In this document: positions 25,037 through 32,642 of the stretch, one piece after another
Layout: the number at the start of each line of letters is the position of its first letter
Position numbering within the stretch: the first letter of the stretch is position 1
Program-made: the position numbers and the translations under genes
Assembly (NCBI GenBank): GCA_944385995.1
Contig: CALWZL010000002.1
Coordinates: 1-64,000 of the forward strand
Reading direction: 5' to 3'
From: an uncultured Faecalibacterium sp.
GTDB lineage: Bacteria; Bacillota; Clostridia; Oscillospirales; Ruminococcaceae
Length of the DNA: 64,000 bases
Notes under the pieces: model-generated
The model's input: only the letters and a program-made list of their open reading frames with translations
Told to the model about the DNA's origin: nothing
Database searches by the model: none

Positions 25037-26005
25037 TCACAGCTTTTCCATCACAAAATTGCGCATGGATACCCCGCGGCATTCCACCTGCTGGGCCCGG
25101 GTCACCCGGTAGCCCCGCCGCTCGAAAAAGGGCCGGGCGGTGATGGAAGCGTGGGTGAGGATGGGGTGTCCCGGCGCGGCGCTTTCCAGGGCGTCGCAGA
25201 GAGCCGAAGCCACCCCGCGGCGCTGGAAATCCCGGCTGACATAGAGCCGGTCCAGGTAGTGGGAGGCGGGGTCCAGGTCGGCAAAGCCTGCCAGCTGTCC
25301 CTGGATTTCCGCTACCAGGGAGATATGTTCCCGGAAGCGCGCCGCCCAGTCCGCCGGCTCGGGTCCATCGGCAGGGGCCCAGGCCTCCAGCTGAGCGGGG
25401 GTGTAGTGGGCGGCGTTGACGGTGTGGACCGTCTCGTGGAACAGGGCCGCCAGAGCCGGGCCGTCCCCCTCCCGGTAGGGCCGGAGGCGGACCAGGCCCG
25501 CGGCCGGTTGGGCGGCGGCCAGGGCGGACAGATAACAGTGGGCCTGGTGCCGGGACTGGAAGATGTGGACTTCCCGCCCGGGCTGGTACTGCGCCAGCAG
25601 GCGGAGCAGTTCGGGCCGCTGGTCCCGGCCAAAGTCCAGAATCCACTGACGGAATTCCGGGTCAAATTCGGTTTCCACCCAGGGGAGGTCCTCATGCCGG
25701 ACCCCCACCCGGCTTTGAGCCCCGGCCAGACAGACCTCCAGGGGATAGTCCAGCAGGAAGATGGTGTCGCAGGCCGCCATCCGGGGCTCCATGGTGCGCA
25801 GATAGTTGCCGTCGATGATCCAGGCAGGTCCGTCCATCACGGCGGTCAGGGCGGCGTCAAAGGCCTCGGGGGTGACGTGGGAACCGTCGGGCCGGTGCCA
25901 GAGACAGTCCAGATAGTGGAGGGGCAGGCCGGTGCTGTCCCGCAGGGCCCGGGCAAAGGTGCTCTTGCCGGCCCCGGGACAGCCGATGACCAGGACTTTC
26001 TGCAT
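25037..26005 (-). CDS. Fusion of a P-loop adenylate-kinase-like domain and a GNAT acetyltransferase
   Basis: 322 residues in two parts. The N-terminal half (about 1-165) starts MQKVLVIGCPGAGKSTFARAL and continues with DGNYLRTM and LLDYPLEVCL, like the small P-loop proteins annotated as topology modulation or adenylate kinase-like. The C-terminal half (about 185-322) is a GNAT acetyltransferase with LYVSRDFQRRGVASALCDALE as the acetyl-CoA loop and FFERRGYR at the end. I chose the ATG at 26005 with AAAGGAGG upstream. Substrates of both halves are unknown. It lies between the nucleoside permeases and pdp, so a nucleotide-related task is possible. Confidence 0.85.
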   Translation of the reverse strand: MQKVLVIGCPGAGKSTFARALRDSTGLPLHYLDCLWHRPDGSHVTPEAFDAALTAVMDGPAWIIDGNYLRTMEPRMAACDTIFLLDYPLEVCLAGAQSRVGVRHEDLPWVETEFDPEFRQWILDFGRDQRPELLRLLAQYQPGREVHIFQSRHQAHCYLSALAAAQPAAGLVRLRPYREGDGPALAALFHETVHTVNAAHYTPAQLEAWAPADGPEPADWAARFREHISLVAEIQGQLAGFADLDPASHYLDRLYVSRDFQRRGVASALCDALESAAPGHPILTHASITARPFFERRGYRVTRAQQVECRGVSMRNFVMEKL

Positions 26006-26080
26006 GGGGATCGCCTCCTTTCCAGAGAGCAAAAACGGCGGCAAGCCGTTGCCGCCTGCCGCCGCTTGTGCCGTGTGGGA

Positions 26081-26998
26081 TTAACGGGAGCCCTTGTCGT
26101 AGGGGATACCCTCGGCCTTGGGGGCCATGCTGTTCTTGGAAGTGAACGCGAGGATAATCATGGATGCGATGAAGGGCATCATGTTGTAGATGTTGCTGGA
26201 CCAGCCCAGGTTGGCCAGGAAGGTGGAGTCGGCGATGTTGGCCAGGCTCTTGAACACGGCGAAGAACATGGCCGCGCCAAAGATGTGGAAGGGTTTCCAC
26301 TGGCCGAAGATCATGACCGCCAGGGCCAGGAAGCCGGCGCCGGCGACGCCCACCTCAAAGTTCCAGGTCTGGACGGGGGGCACAATATAGGCCATGCCGC
26401 CGATGGCGCCCAGGGCGCCCGAGATCAGGACGCCGGCATACCGCATCTTGTAGACGTTGATGCCCACCGAGTCGGCCGCCTGGGGATGTTCGCCGCAGGC
26501 CCGCAGCCGGAGGCCGAAGCGGGTCTTGTACATGACGATATAGCTGATAATCAGCAGGACAATGCCCAGGGGGACAAAGACGCTGAGTTCCAGCCCGCCG
26601 ATGGAGAACAGGAAGGGGCGGTTGGTGTAGTTGAGCTTGGCGCTGCCGCTCTCGCTGAAATATTTGGCCAAAACCACCGCCACCGCCGTGGCCAGCAGGT
26701 TCAGGGCGGTGCCGCCGATGGTCTGGTCGGCCTTCAGGTTGATGGAGGCAAAGGCCAGCAGCAGGGAATAGACCATGCCGGCCAGGGCCGAAACCAGGAT
26801 CGAGAGGACCACAATCAGCCAGGCGGGCATGGAGGAGGGAAGCATGGTCAGGGCCAGGACGCCGGCGACGCCGCCGATGACCATGATGCCTTCCAGGGCG
26901 ATGTTGATGATGCCGGAGTGCTCGCTGAACATGCCGCCCAGGGCCACCAGCATCAGAACGATGCCGTACAGCAGGGTATATTTAATCAGTAACAGCAT
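26081..26998 (-). CDS. Nucleoside ABC transporter permease, second subunit (NupQ type)
   Basis: Integral membrane permease of 305 residues with about nine helices, of the branched-chain amino acid/RbsC-like permease superfamily used with BMP-type receptors. Marker stretches: HSGIINIALEGIMVIGG, GTALNLLATAVAVV, LRACGEHPQAADSVGINV and GLAYIVPP-like GGMAYIVPPVQTWN. The start at 26998 comes 3 nt after the upstream permease stop, with GGAGGG upstream, so the two are translationally coupled. It forms the channel with the product of 27002-28135. Confidence 0.93.
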   Translation of the reverse strand: MLLLIKYTLLYGIVLMLVALGGMFSEHSGIINIALEGIMVIGGVAGVLALTMLPSSMPAWLIVVLSILVSALAGMVYSLLLAFASINLKADQTIGGTALNLLATAVAVVLAKYFSESGSAKLNYTNRPFLFSIGGLELSVFVPLGIVLLIISYIVMYKTRFGLRLRACGEHPQAADSVGINVYKMRYAGVLISGALGAIGGMAYIVPPVQTWNFEVGVAGAGFLALAVMIFGQWKPFHIFGAAMFFAVFKSLANIADSTFLANLGWSSNIYNMMPFIASMIILAFTSKNSMAPKAEGIPYDKGSR

Positions 26999-27001
26999 AA
27001 C

Positions 27002-28135
27002 TTAGCCCTCCTTTTTATCGGCCCGCTTGCCGCCGGACAGGAGCTTGGCGATCTTGCCGCGGAACAGCATCGAGAAGGCGCACAGATAGATGATGATGCC
27101 GCTGATGAGGTCGGCCACCTCGGTGGGATAGTAGCGGGTGGAGAGGAAGGAGCCGCCCACCGTGATGTGGGAGATGAACAGGGCCGAGAAGATGGTGCCG
27201 ATGGGGTTGGAGCTGGCCAGCAGGGCCACCGAAATGCCGTTGAAGCCCATGGCCGGCAGGGTGGTGGAGTTCAGGGGGTTCCACTCGGACACGCCGGACA
27301 GGTAGTACAGGCCCGCGCCGAAACCGGCCAGGGCGCCGGCGATGACCATCGAGAGGACCAGGTTTTTCTTTTCGTTGATGCCGGCATAGCGGGCGGCGTT
27401 CTTGTTGAGGCCGACGGCCTTCAGCTCATAGCCAAAGGTGGTCTTTTCCAGGATGACCCAGATCACCACAGCCACCACGATGGCCAGGAAGATGGCAATG
27501 GTGGTGCTGTTGGTCTGGAACATGTCGTTCAGGCCGAAATCGGGGATGGTGACGCCCTCGGCCCCTTCCATCCGGCGGAGGTTCCAGGTGCGGGTGTTGC
27601 GGGAATCGTACATGACGCCGGAACCGTTGCCGTAGATGATTTCATTGACCAGGTACAGGCCAATCCAGTTGAACATGATGGAGGTGATGACCTCGTTGAT
27701 GTTCAGGTAAGCCTTGAACAGGCCGGGAATGGCGCCCCACAGGCCGCCCAGGAGGGTGGCCACAATCAGGCTCAGATACCAGGGCAGGTGAAGGACGATG
27801 GCACAGTAGAGGGCACCATAGGCGCCCAGGGTGTACTGACCGGCGGCGCCGATGTTGAACAGGCCGGTTTTGAAGGCGAAGGCCACCGAAAGACCGGTCA
27901 TAATCAACGGCGCGGCGTTGGCCAGGGTGCGGCCGACGCCGTAGGGCGCATCATAAAAGCCGCCCATCAGAATGCGGACAAAACCGTCGGTCCAGGCGTG
28001 CTCGGCATTGATGGCCAGCAGCACCAGATAGCCGCAGAACAGGCCGATCAGGATGCACAGCAGGGCCGCCAGCACGCTGATAAAGGCCGACCGGCCGCTG
28101 CCGCTGCGGGAAAGCATCTTTTTCTTGGTATCCAT
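27002..28135 (-). CDS. Nucleoside ABC transporter permease, first subunit (NupP type)
   Basis: Integral membrane permease of 377 residues. A cytoplasmic basic N-terminus (MDTKKKMLSRSGSGR) is followed by about ten helices. Family stretches: AFKTGLFNIGAAGQYTLGAY, INEVITSIMFNWIGLYL and ELKAVGLNKNAARYAGI, the last being the EAA-like loop that docks with the ATPase. The ATG at 28135 lies 7 nt after the ATPase stop, with AAAGGAG overlapping the end of that gene. With the BMP lipoprotein and ATPase it matches the NupNOPQ or BmpA systems for nucleosides. Confidence 0.93.
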   Translation of the reverse strand: MDTKKKMLSRSGSGRSAFISVLAALLCILIGLFCGYLVLLAINAEHAWTDGFVRILMGGFYDAPYGVGRTLANAAPLIMTGLSVAFAFKTGLFNIGAAGQYTLGAYGALYCAIVLHLPWYLSLIVATLLGGLWGAIPGLFKAYLNINEVITSIMFNWIGLYLVNEIIYGNGSGVMYDSRNTRTWNLRRMEGAEGVTIPDFGLNDMFQTNSTTIAIFLAIVVAVVIWVILEKTTFGYELKAVGLNKNAARYAGINEKKNLVLSMVIAGALAGFGAGLYYLSGVSEWNPLNSTTLPAMGFNGISVALLASSNPIGTIFSALFISHITVGGSFLSTRYYPTEVADLISGIIIYLCAFSMLFRGKIAKLLSGGKRADKKEG

Positions 28136-28142
28136 AAAGCGC

Positions 28143-29678
28143 TTATTCTCCTTTCCCCTGCTTGCGGGCGCCGGCCATATACAGGCCCAGCTCCTGGACG
28201 GTGGTGGTCTTGGGGTCAAACTCGCCCACGACCTCGCCCTCGTACATGACGAGGATTCGGTCGGACAGGTTCATGACCTCATCCAGTTCGAGGCTCACCA
28301 GCAGAACCGCCTTGCCGGCGTCCCGCTGGGCCACAATCTGGCGGTGGATATACTCGATGGCGCCCACGTCCAGGCCGCGGGTGGGCTGGACAGCCACCAG
28401 CAGCTTGGGGTCCCGGTCGATCTCCCGGGCGATGATGGCCTTTTGCTGGTTGCCGCCCGACATGCTGCGGGCAATGGTCACACTGCCCTGACCGCTGCGG
28501 ACATCGTACTGCTCAATCAGCCGGTCGGAGTATTCCCGGACCTTGTCCTTGCGGATGAAGCCGTGATTTTGAAATTCGGGCTGCCAGTACCGCTGCAGGA
28601 CCATATTTTTCTCCAAAGTGTAGTCCAAAACCAGGCCGTGCTTGTGCCGGTCCTCGGGAATGTGGCTCATGCCCGCCTTGGAGCGGTCCCGTATGGAAGC
28701 GTGGGTGATGTCCTGACCGCAGAAGGTGATTTTGCCCTTGGTGACTTTTTCCAGGCCGGTGAGGCCGTAGACAAACTCGGTCTGGCCATTGCCCTCGATG
28801 CCGGCCAGGCAGACGATTTCGCCGGCCCGCACCTGGAAGGAGACATCCCGCACCGCGCTCTTTTTGTGGGTGGTGCTGGGCACGTCCACATGCTGAACGT
28901 CCAGAATCACCTCGCCGGGGTGGGCGGGAGCCTTGTCCACCTGGAGCTGAACGTCACGGCCCACCATCATCCGGGACAGTTCTTCCTGGTTGGTGTCGGC
29001 AATGTTCACCACGCCCACATATTTGCCCTTCCGCAGGACGGTGCACCGGTCGGCCACCGCTATGATCTCGTTGAGCTTGTGGGTGATGAACAGGATGCTC
29101 TTGCCCTCCTTCTTGAAGCCCCGCATGATCTCCATCAGTTCGTCGATCTCCTGGGGGGTCAGGACGGCGGTGGGCTCGTCAAAAATCAGAATCTCGTTGT
29201 CCCGGTAGAGCATCTTCAAAATCTCGACGCGCTGCTGCATGCCCACCGAAATGTCGCTGACCAGGGCGTCGGGGTCCACCCGCAGGCCGTACTTTTCGCT
29301 CAGGGCGATGACCTTTTTGCGGGCCTCGGCTTTCTGCAGAAAGCCCATCTTGTTGGGCTCCACGCCCAGGATGATATTGTCCAGCACCGTGAAGCATTCC
29401 ACCAGCTTGAAGTGCTGGTGGACCATGCCGATGCCCAGGGCATTGGCATCGTTGGGGTTGCGGATCTGGACCTCCTTGCCGTCCTTCAGGATCTTGCCCT
29501 GCTCGGGCTGATACAGACCAAACAGCACGCTCATCAGGGTACTCTTGCCGGCGCCGTTTTCGCCCAGCAAGGCGTGAACCTCACCTCTGCGCAGTTGGAG
29601 GGTAATATCATCGTTCGCCTTGATGCCAGGGAATTCCTTGGTAATGTGGAGCATCTCGATCACATAATCCTCGGCCAA
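28143..29678 (-). CDS. Nucleoside ABC transporter ATP-binding protein (NupO type)
   Basis: Duplicated ABC ATPase, 511 residues. Domain 1: Walker A GENGAGKST, signature SVGMQQRVEI, Walker B LIFDEPTAVL. Domain 2: a degenerate Walker A GIEGNGQTE, signature SGGNQQKAII and VAVQPTRGLD. One complete and one degenerate site is normal for this RbsA/NupO family. The start is likely the TTG at 29678, 10 nt after AAGGAG; a GTG at 29687 is only 1 nt from that site. It has its own promoter behind the BMP gene terminator. Confidence 0.93.
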   Translation of the reverse strand: MAEDYVIEMLHITKEFPGIKANDDITLQLRRGEVHALLGENGAGKSTLMSVLFGLYQPEQGKILKDGKEVQIRNPNDANALGIGMVHQHFKLVECFTVLDNIILGVEPNKMGFLQKAEARKKVIALSEKYGLRVDPDALVSDISVGMQQRVEILKMLYRDNEILIFDEPTAVLTPQEIDELMEIMRGFKKEGKSILFITHKLNEIIAVADRCTVLRKGKYVGVVNIADTNQEELSRMMVGRDVQLQVDKAPAHPGEVILDVQHVDVPSTTHKKSAVRDVSFQVRAGEIVCLAGIEGNGQTEFVYGLTGLEKVTKGKITFCGQDITHASIRDRSKAGMSHIPEDRHKHGLVLDYTLEKNMVLQRYWQPEFQNHGFIRKDKVREYSDRLIEQYDVRSGQGSVTIARSMSGGNQQKAIIAREIDRDPKLLVAVQPTRGLDVGAIEYIHRQIVAQRDAGKAVLLVSLELDEVMNLSDRILVMYEGEVVGEFDPKTTTVQELGLYMAGARKQGKGE

Positions 29679-29729
29679 TCTGCTCACTCTCCTTTCACAT
29701 GGTGGTGACGCATTGTTATCACTTTATCC

Positions 29730-29759
29730 ATTATAACGTATTCTAATGCTGATTTGCAA
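29730..29759 (-). promoter_or_regulatory. Promoter of the nucleoside ABC genes
   Basis: On the minus strand TTGCAA (29754-29759), an 18-nt spacer and TATAAT (29730-29735). Confidence 0.65.
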
Positions 29760-29779
29760 GGAAAATATGTCCCAAAATC

Positions 29780-29910
29780 TGGCATTTTGCAAAAAAGAAA
29801 GGGAATTTGTACCAGAAAAGGAAGGGCCTTTCTGAAACCGCTGGATTTGACAAAAAAGAAAGGCGATTTTTCAACAGATCGCCCAAAACATGTGAAAGAA
29901 AGAAGGGTAA
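29780..29910. repeat. Degenerate purine-rich repeats upstream of the ABC promoter
   Basis: Four loose copies of a TTTGxCAAAAAAGAAAGG-like unit begin near 29786, 29806, 29846 and 29890. They sit between the BMP terminator and the ABC promoter. They may be a binding array or just low-complexity sequence; no gene is present. Confidence 0.4.
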
Positions 29911-29943
29911 AAATCCTGTATTTTTGCCCCCTCATCCCCAAAC

Positions 29944-29977
29944 AAAAAGGGCAGGGCACCCAATGGATGCCCTGCCC
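29944..29977 (-). terminator. Terminator of the BMP lipoprotein gene
   Basis: On the minus strand GGGCAGGGCA pairs with TGCCCTGCCC followed by TTTTTG. Read-through may keep the ABC genes below the receptor level. Confidence 0.9.
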
Positions 29978-30010
29978 CTGCAGAGTCTGAAAGCTTGTCC
30001 AGCCCGAATG

Positions 30011-31201
30011 TTACTGGATGTAGTTGACGGTGACCAGGTCGCTGGTCTCGGGCTTGACGCTGTCCTCGCTGGAGTTGTCGACCACGATCTCGCCGGAAGC
30101 GATCTTCTCCTTGACGGCCTCGTACTCCTCGACGGTGAAGGTGCGGAAGTTCCAGCTGCCTTCTGCGGTGGGCAGACCGACATAGTCGCCCTCCTGCAGG
30201 CCGAAGTTGCCGTTGGTGGCGGCGATGGTGGACCAGTTGCCGTCATCGATGTCGCCCAGAGCGGCCTCCACAGCCACGGTCAGCTGCTTCATAGCGGAAG
30301 TGATGAAGGGGTTGTAAGTATAGGTGCCGTCGGCCACGCCGTTGGCGCCGATGTAGTTCTGGTCAACGTCGACACCCACCACATAGCCGTTGTTCTTGGT
30401 GGCAGCCTCCAGAGCGGAGGTGTAGATGCCGCCGCCGCAGGCAAAGACGATCTCGGTGCCGTTGGAGTACCAGCCCTCCATACGGGAGGTGATGTTGGCG
30501 TCGCCGTAGAACTGGCCGCCGTAGAAGTAGTTCACTTCAACGGGGTTGCCGGTCTCCTGGGCAGCTGCGTCGATGCCCTGGATGTAGCCGTAGCCGTAGC
30601 GGATGACGGCGGGAACAGCGATGCCGCCCAGGAAGCCCAGCTTGGTGAAGCCATCCTTGGTGACAGCATAGCCTGCCAGATAGCCTGCCTGCTCCTCCTT
30701 GAAGGTGATGCAGTAGCAGTTGGCGGGGATGGAGTCGGTGCCGATATCGCCCTGGGTCACGTCGATGGCGATGAAGCGGATGTCGGGGTACTGCTCAGCA
30801 GCCCAGGCCAGGGAAGCGCCGTACAGGTAGCCGACGCAGACGATGGTGTCGGCGCCGTCGCTGACAGCGCGGCGGATCATGGTCTCGCGCTCCTCGTCGG
30901 AAGCGTCAGCCTCGGGGATGTAGTACTGGCAGTTGTCGCCCATGTAGTTCTCAACGGCAGTCCAGCAGGCCTGGTTGAAGCTCTCATCGTCGATGGTGCC
31001 GGTATCGCAGCACAGAGCCACATAAGAAACAGTGGAGCCCTCAGCGGTCTCGCCGGAGGCAGCGCTGGAAGCGGCAGAAGAAGCGGTGGAGGAAGCGGTG
31101 GAGGAAGCGGTGCTGGAAGAGCTGCCGCAGGCGGTCAGAACAGAAACAGCAGCGGCTGCGCCAGCCACGGCCATAAACTTACGACGCGAAATCATATTCA
31201 T
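30011..31201 (-). CDS. BMP-family nucleoside-binding lipoprotein
   Basis: Substrate receptor of the adjacent ABC transporter, 396 residues. The signal has a twin-arginine-like ISRRKF, an Ala-rich core and the lipobox LTAC. A Ser/Ala/Thr repeat linker (about residues 27-50) tethers the domain. The PnrA-like fold is recognisable: DTGTIDDESFNQACW near the start, RRAVSDGADTIVCVGYLYG, AGYAVTKDGFTKLGFLGGI, and GVDVDQNYIG. The typical ligand is a purine or pyrimidine nucleoside, which fits the neighbouring deoD, cdd and pdp. AAAAGGAGAG precedes the ATG. Confidence 0.94.
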   Translation of the reverse strand: MNMISRRKFMAVAGAAAAVSVLTACGSSSSTASSTASSTASSAASSAASGETAEGSTVSYVALCCDTGTIDDESFNQACWTAVENYMGDNCQYYIPEADASDEERETMIRRAVSDGADTIVCVGYLYGASLAWAAEQYPDIRFIAIDVTQGDIGTDSIPANCYCITFKEEQAGYLAGYAVTKDGFTKLGFLGGIAVPAVIRYGYGYIQGIDAAAQETGNPVEVNYFYGGQFYGDANITSRMEGWYSNGTEIVFACGGGIYTSALEAATKNNGYVVGVDVDQNYIGANGVADGTYTYNPFITSAMKQLTVAVEAALGDIDDGNWSTIAATNGNFGLQEGDYVGLPTAEGSWNFRTFTVEEYEAVKEKIASGEIVVDNSSEDSVKPETSDLVTVNYIQ

Positions 31202-31291
31202 AAGAATTCTCTCCTTTTAGTTGTCTGCAACCATTTTCGGACAGATACATGTATGGAACGCGGGGACACAGCACCGCATTCTCTGTATTCC

Positions 31292-31320
31292 AGTATAGCT
31301 AGAAAATGTGTGAGGTTCAA
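31292..31320 (-). promoter_or_regulatory. Promoter of the BMP lipoprotein gene
   Basis: On the minus strand TTGAAC (31315-31320), a 17-nt spacer and TATACT (31292-31297). Confidence 0.7.
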
Positions 31321-31418
31321 GCCGTTTTCCATTACAAATTCTTTACAAATCTGGTAGGAAAATAGCAAAAACCAACACAAACACGGGCGCTTCGCTTTGG
31401 AATTTTAGGTAATTTGCG

Positions 31419-31844
31419 TCAGATGTTGGCAGGGCCGAAACCGAAGGGCAGAAGCTCGCCCAAAGTCCGCTCGATGAAGTCGTCAGGGGTCTTGGCCATG
31501 ATGACATTCAGGGACGGCCCGCAGAACTCATACAGGGCCTGGCGGCAGACACCGCAGGGGCCGGTGACCAGCTCGTTGACCTCGCCGATCCGGGCGCCCA
31601 CCACCGCAAGATCGGTGAACTGGGTGACCCCCTCGCTGACCGCCTTGAACAGGGCGGTGCGCTCGGCGCAGTTGGTGGGAGTGAAGGCGGCGTTTTCAAT
31701 GTTGCAGCCGGTGAAGATCTGGCCGTCGGTGCTGCGGAGGGCCGCCCCCACCGTGAAGCGGCTGTAAGGGGCCACCGCCCGGGTGCGCGCCTGCTGGGCC
31801 AGACGGATCAGCGCCTGTTTTTCCTCCCGGGTAAGTTCAGACAT
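31419..31844 (-). CDS. cdd: Cytidine deaminase
   Basis: Zinc-dependent deamination of (deoxy)cytidine to (deoxy)uridine. 141 residues, the tetrameric short type. The active site is complete: NCAERTALF supplies the proton-shuttling Glu and the first Cys, and GPCGVCRQ supplies two more zinc Cys. It starts 10 nt after the deoD stop with GGAGAACGCC upstream, so it is cotranscribed with deoD. The uridine made can be cleaved by the pdp product. Confidence 0.96.
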   Translation of the reverse strand: MSELTREEKQALIRLAQQARTRAVAPYSRFTVGAALRSTDGQIFTGCNIENAAFTPTNCAERTALFKAVSEGVTQFTDLAVVGARIGEVNELVTGPCGVCRQALYEFCGPSLNVIMAKTPDDFIERTLGELLPFGFGPANI

Positions 31845-31854
31845 GGCGTTCTCC

Positions 31855-32574
31855 TCAATATTCGGCGCCCAGGGCCACCTTCATCATGTCGGTGAAGCTC
31901 TTCTGGCGCTGTTCGGCGGTGGTGATCTCGGGGGAGACAAAGCTGTCCGAGATGGTCAGCAGGCAGGCGGCATGCTTGCCCAGGACCTGGGCGTTGGCAA
32001 AGAGGGCGAAGCTCTCCATCTCCACGCAGACACAGCCCCGCTCGTCCCGCAGCTTTTCCCAGTAGGTGGGCTTTTCGTCCGAGGGCTGGCGGTAGAACAC
32101 ATCGGCGGAGTGGATGTTTCCCTCGATGAGGGGGATACCCTGTTTGGCAGCGGAAGCCCGCAGCTTTTCGTTCAGCTCCCGGCTGGGGAAGGTGATGTGG
32201 CCCTCAAAACCGCTCTGAACCTTGGCATAGCTGGACTCACTGACAGCGCCGGAAGCCAGCACCACGTCGAACAGCTTGGCCTTGTCGGTGTAGCTGCCGG
32301 CGGAGCCGATGCGGACGATGTTGTCGACGCCGTAGAACTTGAACAGCTCATAGGAGTAGATACCGATGGAAGGCATACCCATGCCGCTGCCCATCACGCT
32401 GATGGGGCGGCCCTGGTAGGTGCCGGTAAAGCCCAGCATCCCGCGGACGGCGGTCACCTGGCGGACATCCTGCAAAAAGGTCTCAGCAATGAACTGAGCC
32501 CGCAGCGGGTCCCCGGGCATCAGGACCGTTTTGGCGAAATCACCCGGCTCGGCGGCAATGTGGGGAGTAGACAT
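31855..32574 (-). CDS. deoD: Purine-nucleoside phosphorylase, DeoD type
   Basis: Phosphorolysis of purine (deoxy)nucleosides to base plus (deoxy)ribose-1-phosphate. 239 residues, matching hexameric bacterial PNP. Motifs: TVLMPGDPLRAQFIAETFL, GSGMGMPSIGIYSYELF, RIGSAGSY, VEMESFALF and ISDSF near the C-terminus, where the Asp activates the purine. AAAAGGAGG is upstream of the ATG at 32574. It is the first gene of the salvage locus, which runs leftward to pdp. Confidence 0.97.
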   Translation of the reverse strand: MSTPHIAAEPGDFAKTVLMPGDPLRAQFIAETFLQDVRQVTAVRGMLGFTGTYQGRPISVMGSGMGMPSIGIYSYELFKFYGVDNIVRIGSAGSYTDKAKLFDVVLASGAVSESSYAKVQSGFEGHITFPSRELNEKLRASAAKQGIPLIEGNIHSADVFYRQPSDEKPTYWEKLRDERGCVCVEMESFALFANAQVLGKHAACLLTISDSFVSPEITTAEQRQKSFTDMMKVALGAEY

Positions 32575-32642
32575 AGGGACAGACCTCCTTTTGGTTGAAC
32601 GTTGGATGAAATGAACGGCAGGCGCGGGATGCGCCGGTCCTT

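Noticed and set aside
29684..29959. Short minus-strand frame upstream of the nucleoside ATPase
   Set aside because: It overlaps the promoter and purine-rich repeats, and its product is low-complexity aromatic/Pro sequence.
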